From positions 1 to 64,000 of the forward strand of contig NZ_SMUV01000058.1 in NCBI RefSeq assembly GCF_004358185.1: a DNA stretch of 64,000 bases. Direction: 5' to 3'. Below, piece by piece: positions 50,511 through 60,134 of this stretch. The position numbers and the translations under genes are program-made. Source of the DNA: Antarcticimicrobium luteum. GTDB lineage: Bacteria; Pseudomonadota; Alphaproteobacteria; Rhodobacterales; Rhodobacteraceae. Within the stretch, counting starts at the first letter, position 1. Each line of letters begins with the position of its first letter. The notes beneath the pieces are model-generated. The model was given only the letters and a program-made list of their open reading frames with translations, made no database searches and was not told where the DNA came from.

Positions 50511-51533
50511 CTATTCGATCATGTCCTCGTCGTCGCCGCTGGGCAGCTCGATCTCGCCCTGCGAGGCGAGCCGCAGCGCCGCCTCGACCAGCTCGGACTG
50601 GGCCTGTTTCACATCGCGCGACCGCACCGGCCCCATCGCGCGCATCTCGTCCTCCAGCATGTCGCGGGACCGTGCCGGCAGCGAAGCCAGGAAATGGTCG
50701 CGCAGGTCCCGCTCAGCGCCGCGCAGCGCCAGCGGCAGGGTCTTGCCCGTCACCTCGCGCATGACCTTGGACAGCGGCGCGGCCTTCAACTCGATCAGAT
50801 CGCTGAACACGAACATCTTCTGCTTGAGCATCCGGAACTTGTCCGGGATCTTTTTCTCCAGCTCGCGCGACAGCCCCTCGAAGACCTTGCTGTCCAGCTT
50901 GTTGAACACGTTGACCAGTTGTTTTTCCGCCTCGGCCTCGGCATTCCGCCCGGCCTTGGCCAGAACCTCGCGGCGCAGGCTTTCCTCGATGCTGCGCAGC
51001 GCATCGGCGGGCAGCTCTTCGATCGCCACCATGCGTTCGACCAGGTCCACCGCCCGCTCCTGCCCCAAAAGCGGTAACACCTTGGCGGCGGCATCGGCGC
51101 GAATGCGCGACAGGATCACCGCGACAGTCTGATTGTGCTCCTTGCGCAGCACGTCGGCCAGAACCTTTTCGTCCAGCTGCGACAGGTCGCCCCAAAGATC
51201 TCCGGTCGAGCTGCCCTCGATTTCTTCCAGGATCTCGGCCACCCGGTCTTCGGGCAGAAACCCCTTGAGCAGACCCCGCGCCGCCTCGACCGACCCGGTA
51301 ATGCCGCCATAGCTGGACATCTTCTCGCCGAACTCGCGCATCACCTCCTCGACCACCTCGGCCTGCACCTCGCCCATGGCCGAAATCGCCCGGGTGATCT
51401 TGCGGATCTCGGGAACATCGAGTTGCTGCATGAGCTGGCCGCCGCGCACTTCGCCCAGGCACAGGAACAGGATCGCCGATTTCTCGGGTCCGCTCAGGCG
51501 GGTCTGTTTGCGAAGGGGCGAAAACTGGTTCAT
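50511..51533 (-). CDS. fliG: Flagellar motor switch protein FliG
   Basis: 340 residues from the ATG at 51533; an in-frame ATG at 51575 would add 14. N-terminal part: LSGPEKSAILFLCLGE. C-terminal torque region: VFSDLIELKAAPLSKVMREVTGKTLPLALRGAERDLRDHFLASLPARSRDMLEDEMRAMGPVRSRDVKQAQSE, with the charged ridge residues. FliG links the rotor to MotA. It ends in an acidic tail (DDEDMIE). It is transcribed alone, separated from fliP by 151 bp. Confidence 0.94.
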   Translation of the reverse strand: MNQFSPLRKQTRLSGPEKSAILFLCLGEVRGGQLMQQLDVPEIRKITRAISAMGEVQAEVVEEVMREFGEKMSSYGGITGSVEAARGLLKGFLPEDRVAEILEEIEGSSTGDLWGDLSQLDEKVLADVLRKEHNQTVAVILSRIRADAAAKVLPLLGQERAVDLVERMVAIEELPADALRSIEESLRREVLAKAGRNAEAEAEKQLVNVFNKLDSKVFEGLSRELEKKIPDKFRMLKQKMFVFSDLIELKAAPLSKVMREVTGKTLPLALRGAERDLRDHFLASLPARSRDMLEDEMRAMGPVRSRDVKQAQSELVEAALRLASQGEIELPSGDDEDMIE

Positions 51534-51684
51534 GGGCGTTGATCCGAACCCGGCACTGTTGCGATGTCTGGTCATGTACAAAATAACCTTCACTATCCAT
51601 GATGCACAAGGATTAGTCGTACAAGTTAACGATTTATTCTTTCATTCGGCCCGTCGAGCCGATGGAATGGCGGCCGCTCTGCCC

Positions 51685-52527
51685 CTATCCTCCGCCGGTC
51701 GCCGTCAGATAGGATTGCATCAGCGAGCCGGCCAGCATGTACCAGCCGTCGATCAGAACGAAGAAGATCACCTTGAACGGAAGCGACACGATCACCGGCG
51801 GCAGCATCATCATGCCCGCGCTCATCAGAACCGAGGCGACGATCAGGTCGATGGCGATGAACGGCAGATAGAGCAGAAAGCCGATGGTAAAGGCGCGGCG
51901 CAACTCCGAGATCATGAAGGCCGGGACAATCACCCGCCAGCTGACCTGCGCCGCCTCATCCGGCACGGTGTCGGGATCGGCCTCGCCGGCGATGTCCTGG
52001 AACAGCGCGATGTCCTTGTCGCGCGTGTTGGCGAACATGAAGGCGCGGAACGGTTCGGCGATGTTCATCATCGCCTGCTCCTCGGTGATCGCGTTCTGCA
52101 TCAGCGGCCGCAAACCGCCCTGCCAGGCGTCGTCGAACACCGGCTGCATGACGAAAAAGGTCATGAACAGCGCCATGGCGTTCAGCACCATGTTCGGCGG
52201 GGTTTGGTTCAGCCCCAGCGCCGAGCGCAGCATCGAGAACACGATCACAAAGCGGGTAAAACTGGTGGTCACCACCAGCAGCCCCGGCGCGATGCTGAGC
52301 ACCGTGATCAGGGCGAATATCTGGATCAGCCGCCCCGACAGGCTGGCGCCGGTGTCGCTGCCCGGCGCGGCGCCGCCAAGGGTGCTGGACAGATCGCGGA
52401 TCAGCCCGCCCAGATCGGTCTCCTGCGCCCGGACCCCGGCGGTCGCCGCCAGCACGGCCAGGGCCGCCAGTCCGCAGACCGGGGCCAGCCTGCGCGGCGC
52501 GACAAGGTGGGACAGGAGATGCTGCAC
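51685..52527 (-). CDS. fliP: Flagellar type III export gate protein FliP
   Basis: 280 residues with a cleavable signal peptide and four membrane helices. LLVVTTSFTRFVIVFSMLRSALGLNQTPPNMVLNAMALFMTFFVMQPVF and SELRRAFTIGFLLYLPFIAIDLIVASVLMSAGMMMLPP are diagnostic. FliP forms the export pore with FliQ and FliR. It is last in the fliF-fliH-fliN-fliP run. Confidence 0.96.
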   Translation of the reverse strand: MQHLLSHLVAPRRLAPVCGLAALAVLAATAGVRAQETDLGGLIRDLSSTLGGAAPGSDTGASLSGRLIQIFALITVLSIAPGLLVVTTSFTRFVIVFSMLRSALGLNQTPPNMVLNAMALFMTFFVMQPVFDDAWQGGLRPLMQNAITEEQAMMNIAEPFRAFMFANTRDKDIALFQDIAGEADPDTVPDEAAQVSWRVIVPAFMISELRRAFTIGFLLYLPFIAIDLIVASVLMSAGMMMLPPVIVSLPFKVIFFVLIDGWYMLAGSLMQSYLTATGGG

Positions 52528-52538
52528 GGCCCCTCGCC

Positions 52539-52913
52539 TCAGGCCCCGGGGATAAAGTCTTTGACGATTTCCCGCAGGGCCACGCCGATGTGATCGCCAT
52601 TGACCTTCACCAGATCGCCGCGTGCGACCATCCGGTCGTTGATCATGATGTCCACCGGGTCGCCGACCTTGCGGTCCAGTTCGATGACCGACCCCTTGGA
52701 CAGCTCCAGCAGGTCCGAGATCGGCATCCGGCTGCGGCCCAACACGACACGCACATCCAGCCGCACGTTCAAAAGCGCGTCGATATTGCGACCGCCGCCT
52801 ACAACCGCCTCGGCCATGTCCTTCAGCGTTTGCCTGTCGTCCGCCTGCGCCGCGTCAGCGCCCGTTTCGGCCACCACGTCCTCTGGCGGGGTCTGGGTTT
52901 CCGTATCCGACAT
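52539..52913 (-). CDS. fliN: Flagellar motor switch protein FliN
   Basis: 124 residues with an acidic N-terminus and a C-terminal SpoA domain (LLNVRLDVRVVLGRSRMPISDLLELSKGSVIELDRKVGDPVDIMINDRMVARGDLVKVNGDHIGVALREIV). FliN forms the lower C-ring and docks FliH. It is placed directly after fliH. Confidence 0.95.
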   Translation of the reverse strand: MSDTETQTPPEDVVAETGADAAQADDRQTLKDMAEAVVGGGRNIDALLNVRLDVRVVLGRSRMPISDLLELSKGSVIELDRKVGDPVDIMINDRMVARGDLVKVNGDHIGVALREIVKDFIPGA

Positions 52914-53594
52914 TTATCCGACCTTTCCCTGATCGTCGTTCAGTTTCGCCGCCGCCTCACGCAACGCCGACAGCACCACCTCGCAGGCGCGCTCCAGGCT
53001 GTAGTCGAGGCGGCCGTTGTCCCAATCGAGCCGCACGTCCCCTTCGCCCAGGCCCTGGTCGGCGATCAACCGGGGGGCGGCGGCCCCGGCGCCCCCCGCC
53101 TGCGCCAAACCGGCAAGCTGCGCCTGCAACGCCGGCTCAAGCGTCGGCGCGACCCGGATCGTCATCTGCGGGCTGCCGCCCGCCATCCGCAGGCCGGCGC
53201 GGATCTGCGCCCGGGCCAGATCGGCGGAATGCTCGGCCAGCAGGTCCGGCGCGATCCGCTCGCCGATCTCGACCAGCATCTCGACCACGTCGCGCTCCAG
53301 CGCCCGGCGGTGGGCACCGTCCTGCGCCAGCAGCTGCGCGAATTGCCCCTGCAACAGGTCCAGCGCGGCGGCGATGCGGGCGGCCTGGCCCGCCTCGGCC
53401 TCGGCCCGTGCGGTGGCGGCGCCCTCTGCCCGGCCCTGCGCCAGCGCGGCCTCGCGCGTGTCGGCCAGCAGACGCTCCAGCTCTTCGGGGTTGGGGCCGC
53501 GCGGCACCTCGTCCTGACCGGCTGCGGCCTCTGGCTGCGTCTGCCGGTTTGCCGCCATCGCCTCGGCATCGAAATCGCGCAGGAACAGGTTCAT
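52914..53594 (-). CDS. fliH: Flagellar export ATPase regulator FliH
   Basis: 226 residues. Weak sequence conservation is normal for FliH; recognisable features are a Gln/Glu/Ala-rich coiled coil (EELERLLADTREAALAQGRAEG) and a C-terminal VNFR-like segment (GDVRLDWDNGRLDYSLERACEVVLSAL). Position between fliF and fliN supports the call. The stop lies one base before the fliN start. No fliI is present in the window. Confidence 0.85.
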   Translation of the reverse strand: MNLFLRDFDAEAMAANRQTQPEAAAGQDEVPRGPNPEELERLLADTREAALAQGRAEGAATARAEAEAGQAARIAAALDLLQGQFAQLLAQDGAHRRALERDVVEMLVEIGERIAPDLLAEHSADLARAQIRAGLRMAGGSPQMTIRVAPTLEPALQAQLAGLAQAGGAGAAAPRLIADQGLGEGDVRLDWDNGRLDYSLERACEVVLSALREAAAKLNDDQGKVG

Positions 53595-55363
53595 CGCGCG
53601 TCAGCCTCGGCCACCAGCCAGGAGCGCAGCACCCGCAGCACCTCTTCGGGTTTGTCCTCGGCCAGGGTCTGGATCGCCTCGACGCGCGCCTTGATCAGGC
53701 TGCCGCGCACACCCATCGTCTCGATATACTCATGCGGGCCATCGTCGCGCTCGGGGTCAAAGATGCTGGTGTAGCCGGGCGCGCCGCGGTCTTCGCCGGC
53801 GACGTCCAGCAGATGCGCCGCGCCCGGTTCGCGTCCCGGCTGGCCGCGCCCGGGCAGGGCGGGCACCCCGGCCTCGCCTCCGTCCGTGATCGCGCCGCCG
53901 GGCGCGGCCAGCGCCGCCGCCTCGTCGCCGGCGGGCAGTTCCGGCGTGACCGGTTGCTGCAGGTGGCGCAGCAGCGGACGCACGCCCAGCACCATAACCA
54001 GCGCCACGATCAGCAGCGCCAGCAGGCCGCGCAGGAGCGACACGATATTGTTGCCGATCTGCTGCATCAGGCTCAGGTTGACGGGCTCGCCGACTTCCAT
54101 CGAGTAATCCATGAAGCGCAGGCTGTCGACGGACACGCTGTCGCCACGCCCCTCGTCAAAGCCCACCGCGGTCCGGACCAGCTCGGACAGGCGCTGAAGC
54201 TCTTCGGAGCTGCGCTCGGAATAGATCACGTCCGAGCCGTCCACCGTGTAGATGCCGTTGACCAGGACCGCGACCGAGACGCGGCGGACATCGCCGGCCT
54301 CGCGCACCACCTCACGGCGGGTGTTGCCGATCTCGTACTGGACGCTTTCGCCGTTTTTCGACTGGGTCGAGGTCGCGGCGCCCCCCGGATCGGCCAGCGC
54401 GGCGGGGATGTTGTTCTCGACCCCCACATTGCCGCCACCATCGTTGCCGGCGCGCTGTTCGGTACGGCTGTCGGTCGAGCGCACCACCTGCTGGTCGGGA
54501 TTGAAGCGTTGCTCGACGATCACCTCGCGGGCCGAGGTCAGATCCACATTGACCCGCACCCGGGCGTTGCCGGCACCGACCCGCGCGGTCAGGATGTTCT
54601 GGATCTGCTGCGCCAGCCGGTCCTCGATCGCGGCCTTGGCCGACTGCAGCGTCGCCTGGCCGTCCCCGTCGTTGACCTCGGCCAGAATCGTCTCGCCGCT
54701 GGCCGACAGCACGGTCACGCGGCCCAGCTCCAGCTCGGCCACCGAGGAGGACACCAGGTTTCGGATCGCCATCGCCTGCTTGCGCGCGATGGTCCGCCCC
54801 GGCACCGCCCGCACGATAACCGAGGCGCGCGGTTCGGGCCGTTCACGCGAAAACGCCTCGCGCTCGGGCAGGACCAGATGCACCCGCGCGCTCTGCACGC
54901 CATCCAGCGTCTGGATCGACCGGGCCAGTTCGCCCTCCATTGCGCGCAGGCGGTTCACCCGCTGCATGAACGAATTCATCGCCAGGCCGCTGGCCTCGTC
55001 GAACAGCTCCCAGCCGGGATCGCCCTCGATCGGCAGGCCGCTTTCCGCCAGCACCATGCGGGCGCGGGCCAGATCATTTCGCGGCACCGTTACGGCGGAA
55101 CCGTCCTCGGTCATCATCGCGTCGAACCCCGCCCCGGTCAGCGTGGTTTCGATCGAGGTCGCCGCCGCCATCGACAGATTCTTGTAGACCGTCGCATGAT
55201 CCCGGCCGGACACCGCCGAAAGCCCCAGAAGCAGCGCCATCACGATTCCGACCGCGACCCCGCCCAGAATCATCAGGCGGGTCCGGCCCAGCCCCTTGAG
55301 GGTGTTGATCAAGTTCTGCACGCCAATCCTCGCCAGGTATCTCTCGCCTGTTCTTAGTTCCAC
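53591..55363 (-). CDS. fliF: Flagellar MS-ring protein FliF
   Basis: 590 residues, GTG start at 55363. The N-terminal helix (LMILGGVAVGIVMALLLG) is followed by ring-building motifs: LAESGLPIEGDPGWELFDEASGLAMNSFMQRVNRLRAMEGELARSIQTLDGVQSARVHLVLP. A second helix (IVSLLRGLLALLIVALVMVLGVRPLL) and the C-terminal FliG-binding tail end the protein. It is the base of the rotor. It is divergent from fliL with a 100-bp AT-rich gap. Confidence 0.95.
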   Translation of the reverse strand: MELRTGERYLARIGVQNLINTLKGLGRTRLMILGGVAVGIVMALLLGLSAVSGRDHATVYKNLSMAAATSIETTLTGAGFDAMMTEDGSAVTVPRNDLARARMVLAESGLPIEGDPGWELFDEASGLAMNSFMQRVNRLRAMEGELARSIQTLDGVQSARVHLVLPEREAFSRERPEPRASVIVRAVPGRTIARKQAMAIRNLVSSSVAELELGRVTVLSASGETILAEVNDGDGQATLQSAKAAIEDRLAQQIQNILTARVGAGNARVRVNVDLTSAREVIVEQRFNPDQQVVRSTDSRTEQRAGNDGGGNVGVENNIPAALADPGGAATSTQSKNGESVQYEIGNTRREVVREAGDVRRVSVAVLVNGIYTVDGSDVIYSERSSEELQRLSELVRTAVGFDEGRGDSVSVDSLRFMDYSMEVGEPVNLSLMQQIGNNIVSLLRGLLALLIVALVMVLGVRPLLRHLQQPVTPELPAGDEAAALAAPGGAITDGGEAGVPALPGRGQPGREPGAAHLLDVAGEDRGAPGYTSIFDPERDDGPHEYIETMGVRGSLIKARVEAIQTLAEDKPEEVLRVLRSWLVAEADAR

Positions 55364-55463
55364 GATATTCTATTTTTGGCCATCAAGTAAATAAGGATGT
55401 CTATACTTGCATAGAAAAGGAAAAACCGGGATGATGTTCATGATGACAGGTAGAATCTGATCC

Positions 55464-56081
55464 ATGGCGAAACCCGCAAAACAAAAGGCGCGCCCCGGCG
55501 CCGCCGAATCCGATACCGGCAAGGAAGGCAAGGCCCGCTCTGCGCGGACTCTGCTGATGGCTGCGGCCTTGTTGTCGGTGGCCTCGCTCGGAGGCGGATT
55601 TGTTCTTGCAAGGATAGCGTTCCAGCAGGACGCGGCGAGCTATGAGCCCGACTACGTCGCGGACGACGAGGGCAAGCCCGCAGAGGCGGCGCATGACAAA
55701 GAGGCCAAGGCGGACCACCCGGCGCCCGAGGCCGGCGCCGCCGGAGAAGAGGGGCAGGGCAACGACGGGGTGCTGGAATTCGGCGAGATTGTCACCAACA
55801 TCAACGGGTTCGATACCAGCGGGAAGCCCACCCAATCGTTTCTGAAACTGAACCTGGTGCTGGTCTACCGCCCCGAAGAAGGCGCCGCAGATCTGATGAA
55901 GACACGCCAGCCTTTCATGCGCGACCTGTTCACCGGTTATGCGCGCAGCCTGACCGAAACCGACGTGCGCGGCATGGCCGGCGTTCTGAACGTCAAGGCC
56001 GAGTTGCTCAAGCGCGCCCGCGCCGCTGCGGGCAGCGATCTGCCGATGGAAATCCTGATCAGCGACCTGATCGTACAATAG
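55464..56081 (+). CDS. fliL: Flagellar basal-body associated protein FliL
   Basis: 205 residues. One membrane helix (TLLMAAALLSVASLGGGFVLARI), a charged linker, and the FliL domain (EFGEIVTNINGFDTSGKPTQSFLKLNLVLVYRPEEGA). FliL supports stator function. It leads fliL-fliM-DUF6468-motE. Confidence 0.92.
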   Translation: MAKPAKQKARPGAAESDTGKEGKARSARTLLMAAALLSVASLGGGFVLARIAFQQDAASYEPDYVADDEGKPAEAAHDKEAKADHPAPEAGAAGEEGQGNDGVLEFGEIVTNINGFDTSGKPTQSFLKLNLVLVYRPEEGAADLMKTRQPFMRDLFTGYARSLTETDVRGMAGVLNVKAELLKRARAAAGSDLPMEILISDLIVQ

Positions 56082-56091
56082 GGGGCGCATT

Positions 56092-57045
56092 TTGAACAAA
56101 ATCCTGTCCCAAGACGAGATCGAGGCCCAGGGCGGCAATCTGATCGACGAGATCATCCGGATGTCGGATTTCAGCTTTGAGCGGCTGCCGATGCTGGATG
56201 TCATCGGCGAGCGGCTGGCCGATTCGATCTCGGTGTCGCTGCCCGACCTCACCGGCGTGATCTGCGAGGCCTCGCTGAGCCAGCTCGACTATGTGCCGAT
56301 GGCCCAGGCGACGGATGCGCTGCCGTCGCCGGCGATGCTGGCGGTCTGCTCGTCGCCAAGCCTCGATGGAGAGATATTGCTGGCGATGGACGCCACGCTG
56401 TTGCTGACCGCGATGGAATTGATGCTGGGCGGCGCGCCGAGGGACGAGGCCCCGCGCCAGCCGGAACGCTTCACGGCGATCGAGCGCGGCTTCGGCCGCC
56501 GTCTGGCGACCCTGATCATGACCGAGCTGCAAAACGATTTCGGCCTGGTCGGCGATATAGAGCTGGAGTTGGAGCGGGTCGAAACCGACCCCGACTCAGC
56601 CGCCGTCACCCAGCCCGCCAACCTCTGCGTGCGGCTGCATTTCGCCGTCGGGCTGGCCGGGCGGACCGGTGCGCTGGAAGTGATTCTGCCCTATGACGCG
56701 CTGGAGCCGGTGCGCGGCAAGCTGGGCAAGATTCATTTCGGCACCCCCTCGGATGACGGCAGCCCCTGGCGGGAACAGCTGTGCGGCCAGATCGAACGCG
56801 CCACGGTCGAGCTGGAGGCCGTCCTGGCCGGGGTGCAGCTTTCGATTCAGGACATCATGAAATGGAAGACCGGCGACGTGGTGAACCTCTGGGTCGAGGA
56901 GGATCACGACGCCACCGTCGTCTGTGCGGACACCCCGATGTTCCGCGCCGCGATCGGCAAACGCAACAACGGCAACACGGCGATCCGCATCACCGAGGAG
57001 CTGGAACCCGAAGAGGAGGCGAACCATGGCCGCAACGATCACTGA
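56092..57045 (+). CDS. fliM: Flagellar motor switch protein FliM
   Basis: 317 residues with a TTG start (56092), preceded by GGGGGC. The N-terminus NKILSQDEIEAQ is close to the CheY-binding segment. The CheC-like core and the C-terminal SpoA domain (IERATVELEAVLAGVQLSIQDIMKWKTGDVVNL) follow. It is in frame with no better start. It overlaps the next gene by 20 bp. Confidence 0.92.
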   Translation: MNKILSQDEIEAQGGNLIDEIIRMSDFSFERLPMLDVIGERLADSISVSLPDLTGVICEASLSQLDYVPMAQATDALPSPAMLAVCSSPSLDGEILLAMDATLLLTAMELMLGGAPRDEAPRQPERFTAIERGFGRRLATLIMTELQNDFGLVGDIELELERVETDPDSAAVTQPANLCVRLHFAVGLAGRTGALEVILPYDALEPVRGKLGKIHFGTPSDDGSPWREQLCGQIERATVELEAVLAGVQLSIQDIMKWKTGDVVNLWVEEDHDATVVCADTPMFRAAIGKRNNGNTAIRITEELEPEEEANHGRNDH

Positions 57046-57412
57046 CATCCTGATCATCCTTCTGCTGGCAGGCAGCGTCGGCTACGGCGTGATGATTTCG
57101 CGGCGGGTGCAAAAACTGATGGCCTCGCTCGAGGCGCTGGAGCCGCTGGTGCGGGAATTTTCCGAGGCGGTCGACAAATCCGAAACCTCGGTCAACGCGC
57201 TGCGCGACAACCTGGCCGAGGGCCTTTCCGCCCCGCACGATGGCGCCGCAGACGGGGCCGGATACGGGGCCGGGGAAGACGCCGGGGACGCGCCTGCCTT
57301 TTCCTCGCGCCGCCATGCGCAACGGCGGCTGCCCGGGGTGCAGGTGGTGCGCGGCAAGCAGGATCTGGTGCGCCGTTTCTTTGAAACCTCGCGCAGCGAA
57401 TCGAGGGCCTGA
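57026..57412 (+). CDS. DUF6468 flagellar-associated membrane protein
   Basis: 128 residues: one N-terminal membrane helix (ITDILIILLLAGSVGYGVMI), a coiled segment (VQKLMASLEALEPLVREFSEAVDKSETSVNALRDN), then a Gly/Asp-rich linker. It resembles the DUF6468 family seen next to fliM in alphaproteobacteria. Function is unknown. The ATG at 57026 lies inside the fliM 3' end. Confidence 0.8.
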   Translation: MAATITDILIILLLAGSVGYGVMISRRVQKLMASLEALEPLVREFSEAVDKSETSVNALRDNLAEGLSAPHDGAADGAGYGAGEDAGDAPAFSSRRHAQRRLPGVQVVRGKQDLVRRFFETSRSESRA

Positions 57413-57414
57413 GC

Positions 57415-58068
57415 GTGGCCCGAGCATTGGCCGGCAAATTGCTGATCGGCGGGCTGGCGGTGACAGCCTTTGCCAAGGCCGCGATCTCGTTTCCCGGCCT
57501 GCCGTTTCCGTCCGACCAGATGATGCGCCCGGACCTGCCGGTCCGGGTCGCGGTCCAGACCGAGAACCACGAAGCCGTCGCGCTGGATGACATAGCCTCT
57601 GTGACCGCGAGGGTGCCGGAGATGCCGGCCCAGTGCGAGACCCCCGAGGAGGTTCTGCAATCGCTGGCGCGGGAACGCGAACTGATCGCCGTCCAGAGGG
57701 ACGATCTGGACAGCCGACGCTCGGAACTGTCGCTGGCAAAGGAAAAGCTGGAGATCGAAAAGGCGGCGCTGCTGGAGCTGAAGGACGACATCGAGGCGCT
57801 GCTGGCCCGCGTCAAAGCCGCCGAGACCGAAGACCTCGACCGTCTGATCGGATTTTACGAGAACATGAAACCGACCGAGGCGGCGCGGATCATGGACGAT
57901 CTGGACATCGAGGTGACGATCCTGGTTCTGGCCAAGATGAAGCCCCGGGTGGCCGCGCCGATCCTGGCCAAGATGTCCCCGGTGCGCGCCCGCGCGGTCT
58001 CCAAGATCATCCTGGAACGCTCGCAACTGCCGGGCGATCAGGATCTGGTGGGGATCCGGTTGAAGTAA
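57415..58068 (+). CDS. MotE-like flagellar motility protein (MgtE N-domain)
   Basis: 217 residues, GTG start 2 bp after the previous stop. It has a signal or anchor segment, a long coiled coil (LARERELIAVQRDDLDSRRSELSLAKEKLEIEKAALLELKDDIEALL), then an MgtE-type intracellular fold (RLIGFYENMKPTEAARIMDDLDIEVTILVLAKMKPRVAAPILAKMSP). MotE in Sinorhizobium is a periplasmic chaperone for MotC. The call is by architecture and context. Confidence 0.85.
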   Translation: MARALAGKLLIGGLAVTAFAKAAISFPGLPFPSDQMMRPDLPVRVAVQTENHEAVALDDIASVTARVPEMPAQCETPEEVLQSLARERELIAVQRDDLDSRRSELSLAKEKLEIEKAALLELKDDIEALLARVKAAETEDLDRLIGFYENMKPTEAARIMDDLDIEVTILVLAKMKPRVAAPILAKMSPVRARAVSKIILERSQLPGDQDLVGIRLK

Positions 58069-58121
58069 CTGCGGCAACGCCCGCCGACCCTGAGATCCGA
58101 CCCTGCGATCCGGCTCTGCCC

Positions 58122-58149
58122 CGCCCCGGCCCCCGTGCCGGGGCGTTTT
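58122..58149 (+). terminator. Rho-independent terminator after the motE-like gene
   Basis: CGCCCCGG, an 8-base loop and CCGGGGCG followed by TTTT. It lies 54 bp after the stop of the fliL operon. Confidence 0.8.
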
Positions 58150-58234
58150 CATTGGCCGCAACAGATGCCGTCGGTCATCAAAGCCCACGGCTCGGTTCCC
58201 GCGCGGCAAACCGGATGTGTCCGGCGCGGATCCG

Positions 58235-59368
58235 TCACTCCGGGCCGGTGCGCAGGACCGATCCCTGGGGCGGCTTGCGGTGGCGGTTGTGCTTGAGGTC
58301 CAGAACGAAACTGATGATCTCCGCCACGACCTGCCAATGCTCCACCGGCACCGTCTGGTCGATCTCGACCTGGTCGAAGAGGGTGCGCGCCAGCGGCTTG
58401 TTCTCGACGATGGGCACGTCGTGCTCATGGGCGATCTCGCGGATCCTGTGGGCCAGCAGATCGGCCCCCTTGGCAACGCAGACCGGCGCCTCATCGACGC
58501 CCTGTTCGTATTTCAGCGCCACGGCATAATGGGTCGGGTTGGTCAGGATCACGCTGGCCTGCGGCACGGCCGTGGCCATGCGCTGACGCGACCGGGCACG
58601 CCGGATCGAGGCGCGTTTGCCCTTGATATGGGGATCGCCCTCGGATTCCTTCATCTCGTCGCGCACCTCTTTCACCGACATCATCTGGCGGCGGCGCCAG
58701 TCGAACCGGTTCCACAGGATATCGAAGATCGCCACCGGCACCAGGAACACCGTCGCCGCGATCAGCAGCCGGCGGGTGGCATCCAGCATGTACCCCGGCA
58801 GCGTCTCGGGCACGAAACCGGGGGCCTCCCAGATGCCGCGCACGGCCCGCTCGGTCACCCACAGGGCCAGCCCGCCCACCACCAGCACCTTGATCAGGCT
58901 CTTGCCGAATTCCACCAGCGTATTGGCCGAGAACAGCCGCTTCAGACCCTGCACGGGCGAGACCTTGGACAGTTTCGGCGTGACCCGTTCAAGCGCGGCG
59001 ACGGTTTCCCCCTGGATCAGCACCCCGACCACGCCGCCGGTCAGAATCATCAGGAACAGGGGGGCCAGCACCAGCGCCAGCGACAGGACCAGCTCGCGCA
59101 GCACAAGCCCCAGCGCGGTCAGCCCGGCGCGCCCCTGCCCGACCTCGATCTGGCCCGCCCCTTCGATCACCGCGCCAAGCGTTGCGGACAGGCGCGGACC
59201 CTGCCAGGGCAGCACAAAGGCGGTCGCCAGCACCAGCGCCAGCACCACCATCATGTTGCCCGTCTCGCGCGATGAGGGGACGTCGCCCTTTTTGCGCGCA
59301 TCGCGGAGCTTCTTGTCCGTCGGCTCCTGTGTCTGCTGGCTCTTGTCCTGATCCTGGTTGTCGGCCAT
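58235..59368 (-). CDS. flhB: Flagellar export switch protein FlhB
   Basis: 377 residues. Four membrane helices and the autocleavage site NPTH in VILTNPTHYAVALKYEQ, followed by the cytoplasmic domain with APVCVAKGADLLAHRIREIAHEHDVPIVENKPLARTLF. It controls substrate switching in export. It lies downstream of fliR with a 4-bp gap. Confidence 0.96.
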   Translation of the reverse strand: MADNQDQDKSQQTQEPTDKKLRDARKKGDVPSSRETGNMMVVLALVLATAFVLPWQGPRLSATLGAVIEGAGQIEVGQGRAGLTALGLVLRELVLSLALVLAPLFLMILTGGVVGVLIQGETVAALERVTPKLSKVSPVQGLKRLFSANTLVEFGKSLIKVLVVGGLALWVTERAVRGIWEAPGFVPETLPGYMLDATRRLLIAATVFLVPVAIFDILWNRFDWRRRQMMSVKEVRDEMKESEGDPHIKGKRASIRRARSRQRMATAVPQASVILTNPTHYAVALKYEQGVDEAPVCVAKGADLLAHRIREIAHEHDVPIVENKPLARTLFDQVEIDQTVPVEHWQVVAEIISFVLDLKHNRHRKPPQGSVLRTGPE

Positions 59369-59372
59369 CGCG

Positions 59373-60134
59373 TCAGAACCTGAACAGGCCGAACCAGTCG
59401 GTGAACTGGCTGATGAAGTAATCCATCATCGAGGGGATCGCGACCGCCAGCACCAGCAGTCCCGAGGCGATCAGCAGCGAGGCCCCGACAAAGAACACCG
59501 GAAGCTGCGGCATCATCCGGTTGGCCAGCCCCATGCCAAGGTTCAGGATCACCCCCATGACGAAAAACGGCGCGGCCACGGCGGTGCCGATATAAAGGCT
59601 GCGGGCGCCGGCGCGCACGATCTGCTCGGCCAGATCGCCGGGCATCACCGGCCCCGGCGGGAACACCGCATAGCTCATCATCAGCCCGCGCAGGATCACG
59701 TGATGGGCATCGGTGGCAAAGATCGCCGCCACCGAGCCGATCAGCAGCAGCGTCGCCACCAGCGTCGCCCCCTCGAACGAGCCGAGCGAGGGACCAAAGG
59801 CATTCGCCAGCCCCGAGACCTGCCCGACCTGGTAGCCTGCGAAATCCATCGCCGAGAGCAGCACCCGCGCCACCAGCCCGATCCAGACCCCGATGGTCAT
59901 CTCCGAGGCCAGAAGCTGTGCCATCCCCACCGGGGTGCCGGGCATCACGGCGGCGATCGGCGTGGCCGGGTAGAGCGCGGCACAGAGCACCAGCGCAAAG
60001 GACAGCCGCGCGCGCAGCGGGATCTGGGTTTCACCGAAGCCCGGCAGGAACATCAGCGCGCCGCCGATCCGGGCCACCACCAGCACGTAACCAAAGATCA
60101 GCCCGGCGACATAGGCATCCAGCCCCATGGTCAC
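59373..60134 (-). CDS. fliR: Flagellar export gate protein FliR
   Basis: 253 residues with six hydrophobic segments: YVLVVARIGGALMFLPGFGETQIPLRARLSFALVLCAALYP and MTIGVWIGLVARVLLSAMDFAGYQVGQVSGL are FliR-like. It forms the export gate with FliP and FliQ. Its start overlaps the flhA stop by ATGA. Confidence 0.94.
   Translation of the reverse strand: MTMGLDAYVAGLIFGYVLVVARIGGALMFLPGFGETQIPLRARLSFALVLCAALYPATPIAAVMPGTPVGMAQLLASEMTIGVWIGLVARVLLSAMDFAGYQVGQVSGLANAFGPSLGSFEGATLVATLLLIGSVAAIFATDAHHVILRGLMMSYAVFPPGPVMPGDLAEQIVRAGARSLYIGTAVAAPFFVMGVILNLGMGLANRMMPQLPVFFVGASLLIASGLLVLAVAIPSMMDYFISQFTDWFGLFRF

Noticed and set aside
51620-51650. CtrA-like site (TTAACGATTTATTC) upstream of fliG
   Set aside because: Only one half-site matches TTAA-N7-TTAA. 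CtrA control of flagellar genes is common in this group but this sequence is not enough to claim a site.
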